From Hofstenia miamia (lineage: Eukaryota; Xenacoelomorpha; Acoela), in NCBI GenBank assembly GCA_004352715.1, contig SCFE01000037.1:735800-799799 (forward strand): 64,000 nt of DNA, in the 5' to 3' direction. Under the pieces are notes generated by a model. The model was not told the DNA's origin. It searched no databases and was given only the letters and a program-made list of their open reading frames with translations. Both the position numbers and the translations under genes were made by a program. Positions 12,100 through 22,700 of this stretch are shown here, piece by piece (positions within the stretch are counted from its first letter, which is position 1; each line of letters begins with the position of its first letter).

Positions 12100-13740
12100 A
12101 AAAAAATAAACATGAACAAATAAAGTAAAAATGCTTTAAATGGATAGAAAGCGTGGAGGAGGATTCATGAATTACAAAGGAAGGGACACCGTGAGGATAG
12201 CAAGGACCAGACAAATTGCAAGATTTAAGCATGAGAGAAATATCATGGGCGCTGAAGTCAATATCACAAAGTCGGATTAGCGGGGAGGCAGCAGGCGGAC
12301 CAGGGCACATGGAGACAGGTACAGAGAAGTTAGAGGCAAAATACGCGTTGAACAGATCAGCCTTCTCCAGGTCAGAGTGAGCAGAACGAAGGTTCCATCT
12401 CAAATTGGGGAGCTCGGGCTTGGAATGAAGAGAACGCAGGAAGGAATAAGAGTCTTGAAGAGAACCGGACGAGAAGCTGGACAGAAAAGAGACTTTGTCA
12501 AGTTCCATAAAATTGANNNNNNNNNNNNNNNNNNNNNNNNNNNNNNNNNNNNNNNNNNNNNNNNNNNNNNNNNNNNNNNNNNNNNNNNNNNNNNNNNNNN
12601 NNNNNNNNNNNNNNNNNNNNNNACAGACTAGCTTTAGGTAGGAGAGAGTAGAAAGAAGGTTCCATCTCAAAGTGGGGAGCTCAGGCTTGGAATGAAGAGA
12701 ACGCAAGAAGGACTAAGAGTCTTAAAGAGAACCGGACGAGAAGCTGGACAGAAAAGAGAGTGACTTTGGCTAGATACAATAAATTGATAACATCTGTGAG
12801 AGAAGCAAGCTAGCTTCGGAGAAGCAGTAGTAAAGGAATGGCGTTTGCAAGACTCCAATTTATTCAAGGAGTGCACAGTAAGGGACGAAAGAAAGGAAGA
12901 GAAGCATGCTTTTTCCGCCGACGAGGAACATAAGAAGAAATAACTTGATGAAAGAAAGTGAACCAATCGTCAACTGAGAAGGAATCACTAAAAACGGGCA
13001 GCGAAGATGAGAGAGCAGCATAAAGTGACAGAAAGTCACTGTTAAATCGAACATATTGTGGAGCAGCCGGATTAGCAGATGGAGAAGTAGAGTTGACAAA
13101 CAGATTGAAGCTGACGAATGAGTGATCTGACAGCTTGGCAGGAAGAGGGATTACAGATATGTCGAATATGTAATCGGGGTGAGAGCACAGAACCAAATCA
13201 AGCAGGGAGGAGCTGGAAGTAGGAGAAAATACAAGTTGTTCAAGAGAATAGCAGACAAAAACTTCTAAAACTGCAGACTCATAAGTGTCAGTAGAGCCTA
13301 ACGCATTCCAGCACAGCCACAACAGAAATCGAGGGATAATTAATCGAATGAGATGGGACGGATGTCAAGGTTAGGAAGACGTGAGGCAATGAGAACACCT
13401 CTATGGCGACCACTGGATCGATCTATACGAGAAAGAACTTTAAGAGTAGAGTTGGGAAAAACAACAGTCAGCACCGGCAGGATCAAGCCAGGTTTCAGTG
13501 ATGAAAATACAGTCAACAGGAGACTGCAAGAAGTTAACAGACTGAAACATTGGAAGATAAGGCTATTTAAAAAGGTTTGCATAGATTATCAACAGCATAA
13601 AACCTACCGAATACTGATTTTAAATGTTTGAGCCGGGTGACAGCATCTTTTTTGGCATCAGCCGCTTTATGAAGCGATTTCTTAGTGTCTATGTGCGACT
13701 TTTTCCCCAGTCCAGAGAACATCAATTCTACAGTCACATA
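12100..13740 (-). pseudogene. LINE (CR1/L2/Jockey-type), 5' half: endonuclease to start of RT
   Basis: On the minus strand, from right to left, there is first a lysine-rich stretch (KKSLHKAADAKKDAVTRLK). Next is an APE-type endonuclease with FITETWLDPAG near 13470-13500 and the C-terminal LSDHSFVSFNLF block near 13100-13150. Then comes a linker ending VIHESSSTLSIHLKH near 12130-12170, just before an RT domain would begin. The RT itself is missing here. The junction sequence recurs in inverted orientation at 21.68 kb, where the RT of the same family continues. Stops, frameshifts and a gap (12517-12622) break it. Clade placement is by domain order and is uncertain between CR1, L2 and Jockey. 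Confidence 0.75.
12387..12790. repeat. Imperfect duplication around an assembly gap
   Basis: About 130 bases left of the gap (12387-12516) recur right of it (about 12650-12787) with roughly one mismatch in ten. Both are copies of the same LINE segment, so this is either two haplotypes placed in tandem or two diverged element copies. Confidence 0.75.
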
Positions 13741-14102
13741 CTAAAAATATCACTTTGCATGTGCAAGGTTAAAATGAAAATTATCGAAAGCAAAGCACTC
13801 ATGCATTAAAGCGCAAACTTCTAATGAAATTTCACCTTGATTATTGTTATCTATTAACTAGATAGAATAAAAACATTAAACGTGTTACACGTTGAAATAT
13901 CCATTAGTTAATTTTACATTAAAATTAGTCAATATATAGAAATATATGATGTCCAAATAATTCAAATATTTTTTAATTGTATATTTGTCATATCCAAAAT
14001 TCTTAAAGCATATTTCTTACGTAATAGCGAATAAAAACAAAAAACCATCTACAATTTGAAAAATTTATTCTAGTTAGACTACAATTGTTGCAATTATCTA
14101 GT

Positions 14103-17100
14103 TCATGGATTCTTTAGAAGACCTTTCACGTGCTCGTCAATGTGTCGCTTTTTTGGATGGTTAACATACTCGAATTCCTTGTAAATCTCAGGCCAATCAA
14201 GTTTTAACTTCTCGTCTTTCTCATCGTATTCTTTTAATACTTCCTGTGCATGATGCATGCTTAGTTTAGAAATTCATTAAAATCAGCAAATGAATCAATG
14301 ATCATCTTAATTACAATTTTAATATCAATGTTGGTATATAAAAGCAAGAATTGCTAAAAAACTTTTTTTGATTTTTTGAAAGTCGTATTGATTGATTACA
14401 AAAAAACTGCATGCATTATGCCTTGATATAGGTGAGATGCTCTTTTAAACGTGCCTCGCGCCGCTTAAAAAAATCTGGGAATGCTGCTCTTTCTTCTTCA
14501 TGCCAAGTATCCAAAACGCTTTCATCAGGATAGTCTTCAACACGTTGGAATTTTATACCACCAGGCGAGTCCAAAAATACGATCGGTTGCGGATGCTGAT
14601 TACGCCAAAGCTCCTAAATCAACTCGAATTAATATAAAATAATTTTCTGAAAAAATCATCAAAATACATGTACAGGGTGATTCTGATCTTCCCGCCGTTT
14701 TTTGTGAGACTTTTACAGTATCATACAAACATCACTTTTACAGGAAAGAAAGACGTCCATCATTTTTATTTAGCTAAAAAACAAGAAGTTTATAATAAAT
14801 GCTCAAAATAGCCTCCACCAGCTTTCACACACAGTTCACATCTTTTTATGAAGGACACATAGCTCTCTCTATTGTCGGCTGTTCCATTTTTCCCAACAAA
14901 TTAACCAACTTTTGTTCGATTTCTTCCAAATTGGTTGGTCATTGACAGACAAGTCCGGAGAACGCGGTGGCCATTCAATTAGTCCAGCCCGACCAATCAA
15001 CCTGTCTGGCAACTCAGCATTAAAAAATGAACGAACTGAAATCGCAAAATGGGCCCCATCTTGTTGGCACCAAAGAATTCTTTGCGGAACAACAATCATT
15101 TGCAGACATAATAGCGCGCTTGCCCAATCAAATTTGTTTTAAGTTGTCTTTTATGCAATGTTTAAACAAACATGCCAGAAAAACGGCGGGAAGATCAGAA
15201 TCACCCTGTATATGTGCACAAATAACATTTAAGGGCTCAAAATAGTTGAATAGTGAAATTAAATAATTATGAAAATATGAATTTCCTCCGCCATGCACAA
15301 CATTACCTTAAATTATAAGCAACCAATAATATTCACAGTCTCGTATATATGTTAACCCTAAGCGCACTGTGGNNNNNNNNNNNNNNNNNNNNNNNNNNNN
15401 NNNNNNNNNNNNNNNNNNNNNNNNNNNNNNNNNNNNNNNNNNNNNNNNNNNNNNNNNNNNNNNNNNNNNNNNNNNNNNNNNGATTCGGCTTCCATGAGGT
15501 TTTTTGACAATAGCTTTGTTTTAAATTAATTTTTTAGCAAACTTTTTCTGACCTTTCCTAAAAACTATCTGGGAAAAAGATAAGGTTAAAACAGAATGTT
15601 TTTGAGGGGACCTGTGCCAGGGGGTTTGAAAAAATTTCACTTTAGCAAAAATTTCACAAGTTTTTGGTGCAACATGCATTTATAATAGTCAATATTTTGA
15701 TAGGTATAGATATATTTATACAATTAATTTGATTGTGTCATCACAGTTCAGGGTCCGGGATGCCAAAAAAAATATTAGGATGAAAAAAATGTGGAGCGCA
15801 GACGTTATATACTTTAGTACTACGATCCGTTTTATTGATTTGTCGGCCCATCGTAGCAATACAATATTGGTAAAAAAATAGCTTATCTTATAGAACAAGT
15901 GTTTTAGAAGGTCTGTGGTGAAAATCAGTGTTATACCTCCATCGGAGGTCAAACTTGAAAAATATGAAATTTTTATTTAGTACCATATTTTGATTACTGT
16001 AAGACAATAATGATTAAATATGACTATATAATATATAAATAGTGGCCTAAATTACTACAGCTGAAAAATGGCACCCCTACGATGACCTTAAAAGTGACCT
16101 AAATTTATGTCATTATGTTACGTATTTGATTTTTGAAACAAACATTATTCATTTTATTCATTAACTTTATTACTAATTTATTCCTTCATTTTTAGAAATG
16201 TCAGTTTATTGAAAATTATGAAAATGGCTCCTTGATTAAGTAAAACTGGTTAAAAATGAGTGTATATTTTTTAGCTTCCCTGTTAGAGTCAGCCCTTGAC
16301 AATAATTAGAAGTAATATTAGGTAAATAAACTGTTTCCTTCTAATTAATGAATTTATGTTTATTTTCACCTTAATTTTTCCAAAAATCGATAACGTCATA
16401 ATTCAATGAAAATTGCAAAGATGTAGCTCAAAGGTGAATTTATTGACATTTTAACCTCAGTGCGTTTTGGACTAAAGGAATTCCTAAAGCTTTAGGGAGT
16501 TTGTGAAATTGTTATTTCACTTAAGGATTTCATAAGCCCACTAATTTGGAAGGATTGTTCTAGGAAATAAATGAAACATTTAGAAATTGTAGAGTTTTCA
16601 TGAAGCTACGTAAATACAATTTTTACAAATTTTACAAAACACCTTGAATTATGGAACTAACGAAATTGCTAGTTTCACAATCTTACTGCAGCATAACTAT
16701 TTCAAAGTTAAATTGTTTAAATTTTAATAAATTTAATATACTTTTAAACAGTATATTATTTAGTAAATTATATGACTAAATGAGTGAACACAACAACACT
16801 TCTAGCATTGTTGTACATTTTTATGCATGTGAACAATATTAAAATTGCTTCAAGCGAAGGCTCTGTGGATCCTTCACTTCAAAACTTCCATTTTATCAAA
16901 AATTGGCAAATATTCTGAGAATATTCTGGAATCCGTTATCCCAGGCTCATGTTAGCTCAGTAGCACGGAAATATTTAGCATATACAGTTTGTAGGGACTC
17001 AATGGTTCCACAGAACATTACTTCAAATGAAACAATTCTTTAGGTTAGCTACATCGAAGAAAGTTTACATTTTCACCATCTTCCAGTGCTTGATTTGCCT

Positions 17101-17281
17101 TAACCATATCTTTTTCTTCTGCTGCTTCATCGAATCGATTGCGCAAAAGCGCGCGTTGAAAAAAGAATTCTGCTCGGTCATGTCCATAAAAGGACTCGGT
17201 GTTACGATAAGCGAGTTTATATAAGCGACAAACACGATGTGCATGTGGAAGGTTTTTATATATTTTCAAGTAGGCTGCCAT
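14103..17281 (-). CDS. NDUFB9: NDUFB9: NADH dehydrogenase (complex I) beta subcomplex subunit 9, LYR-family (B22)
   Basis: Accessory subunit of mitochondrial respiratory complex I. Three minus-strand exons: 17069-17281 (71 codons), 14422-14613 (64) and 14103-14243 (46 plus stop), giving 181 residues; human NDUFB9 has about 179. Exon 1 has the LYR-type motif region VCRLYKLAYRNTESF (residues 17-31) and RFDEAAEEKDMVKANQALE. Exon 2 carries the family signature ELWRNQHPQP...DSPGG, then FPDFFKRRE. Exon 3 is charged and ends in KNP. Exon 1 ends at a GT donor (gtaaac) and exon 2 begins after TTTAG; this phase-0 join matches the family length exactly. Exon 2 seems to end at AAG|GCATAA, a GC donor, because the frame stops two codons later and no GT is suitably placed. 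Exon 3 follows CACAG. Intron 1 (2.46 kb) holds a mariner-type element and a gap. The family match is strong; the GC-AG splice is inferred. Confidence 0.9.
14673..15208 (-). mobile_element. Tc1/mariner-type non-autonomous element inside NDUFB9 intron 1
   Basis: The ends are near-perfect ~32-bp inverted repeats: CAGGGTGATTCTGATC... on the left and the complementary end ...AGAATCACCCTG on the right. TA target duplications flank both ends (14671-14672 and 15209-15210). At 536 bp it is internally deleted. The minus strand still encodes the DDE-region block ILWCQQDGAHFAI...PDRLIGRAGLIEW followed by PPRSPDLS, including the aspartate of QQDGA and the SPDL motif. Its position and intact ends suggest a comparatively recent insertion. 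Confidence 0.9.
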
Positions 17282-18061
17282 TTTCTAAAATACTAAATGA
17301 AATTAGTATCATATACGCACAAATTATGTAGGAGTTATACTTCTTTAAAATATTTGAAAAAAGAAAAACAAATTCAAATAAATATTAAATAGTATATATA
17401 TATAAATGAAGTATTTCAACACCATGATGAAATTAAAAGAAACCAAGGAGGACTTATTAAGGGGATCGTGACACACGGTTAGTCTTTTGACTATAGTCAA
17501 AATTGTGATTTTGCATTCTTTGGTCTATTAGTCAAATATTTTGACTATAGTCAAATAATTTTGCGTAAACTGCATTGAATATACACGTGCATCTATTACT
17601 AAGTGAGTCATTGTAATTACATTTCAAATATAGGAGTCAGGAAAACGTTGTGAGGACATTTTAGAAAGCACCGAAATGTTTTGAATATGTTTTTAATTGA
17701 TTTTTTTATAAAGTGCATGGGTAGAGGATTACGTAAACATATTTATTCCAAGATGTAAAGTAAACTTTCATAATTATTCATAATCGAAACAGCATTTGAT
17801 ACAGCTGTCTTCAATAATACCAAGTTAAAAACACGCTAAGGAAATGTTGAGAAGTTGTTCGTTGGCTCCCATCCTAATGGCCACATTCATGCTGTTTAAC
17901 CAAGACTCTTGATCCTATAATGTTAGCATTGGCAAGTTGTATTGATATTTAGAAAAGCTTTCGCCTGAATTTCCATAGTAAAATTTCACAGATTGTCTTA
18001 TGTTCAACTGAAATGTGGTGTAGTAGAAATAGAGGAAGAAAAAAGGCCAGAAAATTCCAAG
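17282..18061. other. Upstream flank of NDUFB9, non-coding
   Basis: This includes the presumed 5' UTR and promoter of NDUFB9, but no specific element can be assigned. A pair of perfect palindromes (17485-17555) is listed separately. Confidence 0.5.
17485..17555. repeat. Two copies of a perfect palindrome centred on GACTATAGTC
   Basis: TTTTGACTATAGTCAAAA at 17485-17502 is an 18-base perfect palindrome. TTTGACTATAGTCAAA recurs at 17540-17555, 55 bases downstream, about 200 bases upstream of the NDUFB9 start codon. A partial copy (attagtcaaa) lies between them. They could be a dimeric protein-binding site or the core of a decayed MITE. Confidence 0.7.
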
Positions 18062-18412
18062 CAGAGGTGTGCGCGGATACAGTTTCATGTACCCGCATCC
18101 GCACCGCAAGCAAATTTTCTTACCCGCAACCGCACCACAACCGCAATGAATCTACTCGCAACCGCACCGCAAAAAAACAATAATCAGTTAACATTGAATT
18201 TAATTTCAACTAAGTAAATCGATGTAATTAAAGAAACAATATATTCAAAACATTAGTTATCCCTAGGTGGCGTTACAAAATTTGAGTGGTTTGTGAAAAT
18301 TGGAAGCTACGGACACTGCACGTGGCTCCTGCAGTTTAACCGCACCGCAAGCCTAATTTCTATACCCGCACCCGGGTTAACCGCGGCCGAATCCGCACCG
18401 CGCACACCTCTA
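18062..18412. mobile_element. hAT-type MITE (351 bp) with 8-bp target site duplication
   Basis: The ends are CAGAGGTGTGCGCGG and CCGCGCACACCTCTA, inverted repeats of ~14 bases. They are flanked by a perfect 8-bp duplication ATTCCAAG (18054-18061 and 18413-18420), the signature of hAT transposition. The interior is unusually GC-rich for this genome and full of repeated CCGCACC/CCCGCA units near both ends, as in hAT subterminal binding sites. It has no coding capacity. Confidence 0.92.
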
Positions 18413-18799
18413 ATTCCAAGGTAGCCAGTATAGGCCTAGGCCAGGTTTAGAAGATGCTGGACAGTATGTAGACTCATGAAATGTTATTGTTAGGCCTATA
18501 AACAATGAAGCAACCAGTACTACTAGGCCTCGCCTATCCGCTTCAGAAAGGAAACTAAAGAGACCCAGAGTCAGAAATATATGATAATTCTACTTCAGAT
18601 GAAGATAATGTTGGTCTAGGGATGTGTAGAGACGGATTTGTATTTGTCAAGGTAGAATTACTTTGTAACTTCATCGAGGCCAATTTGATTTGTACGTTAA
18701 ATACAGATACTAAGCAAGGATTCTGTCATTACATACAGATACATTGAATGTGACTGGGAAAGTGTATTTCAGACCTCAAAAGATGTACCGAGCAACAAC

Positions 18800-20053
18800 A
18801 ACAATGTGCAAGGGAATCACACCAAGGAGATAAATAGGCGAATGGTGGCTTTCTCGAGGGCTATTGGAAACTTTGTATGTTTGCAAATTCTCTTGAACCA
18901 ATGACGCACCGTGCTTATGGGAAAATATTTGAAAAAGTGCTTGAAGCTTCAAATGCAGTCGTTGAGGACAGTATGAAAGCGGCAATGGATGAACTGAAAC
19001 AGGAAAATGAAGGCGTAACAGACAGCTGTATCGGTTGATGGTACCTGGCAGAGGCGGGGCAATATCTGTTGCCAGTGGGAAGTGTATTGAATTTGAAGTG
19101 TCAACTAACTCATGTAAACGATGTAAATTATGGGAGAACAAAGCCAAAAGCAGCGAAGAATACATTGAGTGGAAGTAGAATCACGAGTGTATTTTAAACC
19201 ACGAAGGATCAGCATCCGCCACCGAGCCTGAGGATGCTGTTGGCATTTTCAGTCGTTCTGTTGAAACGAAAAATAACCGATACACAATATTTAGGTGATG
19301 GAGACACAGCTTCATACAAAAGAGTTACTGAAGAGAAACCATGCGGTCCCGATTGTGAAACCGCCAAGCTGGAATGTGTCGTACATGTTCCGAAACGGTG
19401 TGGAAAGCGGTTACGTGACCTGGTAACACAGAAAAAAGGAACGAAACTTTCAGACGGAAAAGGGAGGCTGACTGATAAATGCTCTTCAGAACTATTATGG
19501 GATCGTCATCAGAAAGAATGCCAATAATTTGAATGACATGGTACAAGCTGTCAAAGCGGTACTCCCACACATAGCTTCGTCAGATGACGACCAGCAACAT
19601 AAGTGCCACCTCTGGGGAGGATACATGGTGCAACTATAACAAAGATCCGATTCCTACAAGCATAAATATGGACTACCAAAGGCTACTGTGAAGGAAGTGG
19701 AGCCTATTTTTACTTTCCTGGCGTCAGAGAATTTGTTGAGCTATTGCTTACACGAGAAGACTCAGAACGTAAACGAGTGCCTCAATAAATTGAAAGGGGA
19801 CAGCTGCTGTAAAGAGTATTATGTTGAAAACCCCATAATCCAGGATGCCTGTAACATGGCAATAGGGTACTTTAATGATAGTTCTGATAGTGTCTTACAA
19901 CTGTTCAAACACTTAAATATTGAGGCAAGGACATTTACCAGGTTTTCATGTGAATCGTATGACAATCGGAGGATGCAAAAAATTGGACTAAATAATCAGA
20001 ACGCGGAAAACGACGAAGAACATACCTGTTCATCTGAAAAAGGGTTGGACTAA
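18800..20053 (+). pseudogene. Mutator-like transposase (PF20700-type), degenerate
   Basis: Pieces in the correct order match the Mutator-like transposase family found in many invertebrates: EINRRMVAFSRAIG near 18826-18865, EDSMKAAMDELKQENEG near 18964-19015, AVSVDGTWQRRG near 19024-19058, then YTQYLGDGDTASY near 19278-19315. The blocks KLECVVHVPKRCGKRLRDL (19363-19420) and LHEKTQNVNECLN (19750-19790) follow. The first aspartate (VDGTW) and the GDGD block, both characteristic of the family's catalytic core, are present. Frameshifts near 18870, 19060, 19250 and 19480-19620, plus stops, inactivate it. No terminal repeats were found. Confidence 0.8.
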
Positions 20054-21680
20054 TAAAAAACAGGAAGAGGAGGGGGATTTATACAACCCAGGTGGTTATT
20101 AGACTACTAAAATATTAGTAATAGTACTTTGTATGTAATTTTCTGTAAAGTATTTTTAATCGCCATTTTCTCAGAATCCAATTCTTAGATGGCACAGAAT
20201 TTTTAAAACATCATATTTCGAAATCTAATAGAGCAATTCTAATGAAAGTTGGCATGTATATAGTACTTGTGCTGTTCTACTGCACTAAGCTGAGTTGAGT
20301 GTTATAGAACATTGCATTAATTTATATTAACCTCTTGAATATCGAAAAAATTGCAATTTTATATTTTGCTAATTTTTTTCTTTTGTATATGTATGAGAAC
20401 TTTAAAGGTACATACTGTGAAATTTTGGGGAGTTCCCATGCAGCCATTGTGAGATATATGAATTTAAAATTTTTATGTAATCTGACACTCAGGCGGCCAT
20501 TTTGAAGTTATAATTAACCTCAATTTATATTTTTTGATCCTAATTCTATATGAATACAGAATAAAATACTCGTTTGAGCCTGAACAGAGAATTTTTATTT
20601 TTTAGTAGCGACCTACCTTAATGTATTTTAATATACGCAATCAACGAATTTGGTAGAAAATTACTATCTTTTGTATTAACTGACGATCAGTGCAGACATA
20701 AAATATATATTTCTTGTTTTTAATGTATATATATATATTGGGACTGTGCGTTTACTTGCTTACCCACGGGTACCAGTGTTTACCTGCGTGTAATGGTGGG
20801 TGCAGGTACAATTATTGTGAGCACAGGCAAACAAAAACTGCCTGTTCATGAGTCGAATGTCGCATTCCTCTTATACATACTAATGCAGATTCCTAAGTGG
20901 TGGATATAAGCAATAAACACTGAATTAAGTAGTATATATAAATAGATTGGGGGACATTTTTATTTATTGTACACATTCGGTTCGGTTGAGTTCCCTTAGC
21001 AGACCTCTTACACAGTTAATTAATTAATTATTGTGGTTCCTACTTGAATTAAATGTAATTCAATGATTTTTGAACAATTATTGATGAATGCAAATGTATA
21101 CCACTACATTTCCGCTACTCAAAATATGTGCAAGCAACAAAATTACAAGGAAGGGCGTTTGTTTGTTATTTTCTTATGTTAATGAACTCTTGGTCAGTAA
21201 TGAATATTGGCAGGGGTGGATGTGGGTACAGATTTTCGTACTCAACCCGCCTCCGCAACGTCTGTACCCAAGTCACACCCGCACAATTTAAATATTTGTA
21301 CTCAGCCCATGCCCACACTTGCAATAAACGAAAATCATATCGTTACCTGACCAATAGATGTTTAAAAAATAACAGCGGTTTTACTAAGAAAAAAGTATTT
21401 TTCGCAATAGCAAAGTATTTTATAATACAAAATAGATCACCATGCAGTATACATGCTATCATGGTTTACTACTATGGATTGTTAACTGTATGTCTGTGCG
21501 TGATGTAGCATATATAGAGTTCTGTATACATGTAAGACGACACTAAAATATCAGTCTATCATGTTCCAAATGTAGACTACAATAGTTCATATTTTTCACG
21601 TTTAAAAAAACGTGTAATATGAATATGTATGTAATATTAGTAATTTACATAATAACTCAAAAAATTTGCAACATTAATAT
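20054..21680. other. Non-coding, with fragments resembling transposon tips
   Basis: No gene was recognised. Short GC-rich patches with CCCGC/GGGTAC words at about 20745-20825 and 21210-21310 (starting CAGGGGTGGATGTGGG) resemble the ends of hAT-type elements, but no inverted partner or target duplication could be paired. Confidence 0.45.
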
Positions 21681-22700
21681 AGTAATTCATGAAACCTCCT
21701 CCACGCTTTCTATACATTTAAAGCATCTTTACTCTTACATTTGCTCCTCTAAGCGCTATCCGCCTGTTGGAAGACAGGTCACGTCCTACCGCCCCATAGC
21801 TATTTTATCTCAATTGTCTATCCTCTTTGAACGCCTTGTTTTTCGGTATGTATTCCCAAAAATTCGTCACCTCATCTCTTCTTCTCAGCATGGCAAACTT
21901 CCTGGTCGCTTTACGATTACTATCTTACTCACACTGATCGAAAACTGCTACTTTCACTCTGATTGTAATGATCCTGATTGTATTATCTGTCTTGACATCT
22001 CAAAAGCGTTTGATCGCCTCCCTCATTCCATTCTGCTTGACAAGTTACGTTTATTTGGTTTTGATGTGGATTTCATCGAACTGTTCCAGTCTTACCTGAC
22101 CAATCGCCACCAGTGTATCAAAATCAACTCGTCTATCTCTTTTACTGTTCCCGTTACTAGTGGTGCCCCTCAAGGCTCAGTGTTTGCTGTTCTTTTCTTC
22201 CTCGTTGCCATTAACGACTTTCCTCATTCTATTCTCAACTCGTCTTGCCTGCTGTATGTTGACGACACTGCGATTTTTGATTTTGGTTGGTCTTTTGCTT
22301 CNNNNNNNNNNNNNNNNNNNNNNNNNNNNNNNNNNNNNNNNNNNGTTGTGTGTCGACGATACTGCGATTTTTTATTTTGGCTGGGCTCTTGCTTCTAATA
22401 TTTCTTATGATCTTGAGCATTTGTCTACTTGGTCCTCTGTCAACCATCTTGATTTTAGCGCTACCAAGACATGTGGTATTTCCTTTTCTGTGGTTCCCCT
22501 TCTGATTTGCCTCTACCCGTGAACTTTGCTCCTCATCACATCCATCTTGGAGTTCAACTTGCTGCAAACTTAAATTGGACTGGACATGTGTTTTTGCGTC
22601 TCCGCAAAGCTAATTCCTCGCTATTTGCCCTTTTCCGTAATGTTCGTTTTAATACCTCGTGGCTTGTGCTCATAGCACTTGTCTCCTGCATCTAACCCAT
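21681..22700 (+). pseudogene. LINE (CR1/L2/Jockey-type), 3' half: reverse transcriptase
   Basis: The frame opens with VIHETSSTLSIHLKH, the same junction as the minus-strand fragment ending near 12.1 kb. It runs through the RT motifs TSYRPIAILS, SSQHGKLPGRFT, CLDISKAFDRLPH (first catalytic Asp), VTSGAPQGSVF and LLYVDDTAIF (catalytic YVDD near 22255). A gap (22302-22344) is followed by a second, divergent copy of the VDDTAIF segment, so the join is probably between two haplotypes or element copies. The thumb region continues with frameshifts to about 22700, where it runs into the oppositely oriented Dong/R4-like element. Confidence 0.85.

Noticed and set aside
12100-21760. Twin-priming inversion of a single LINE insertion
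   Set aside because: The topology and short overlap fit, but the two parts are separated by about 8 kb that contains a host gene, so a later genomic inversion is the simpler explanation.
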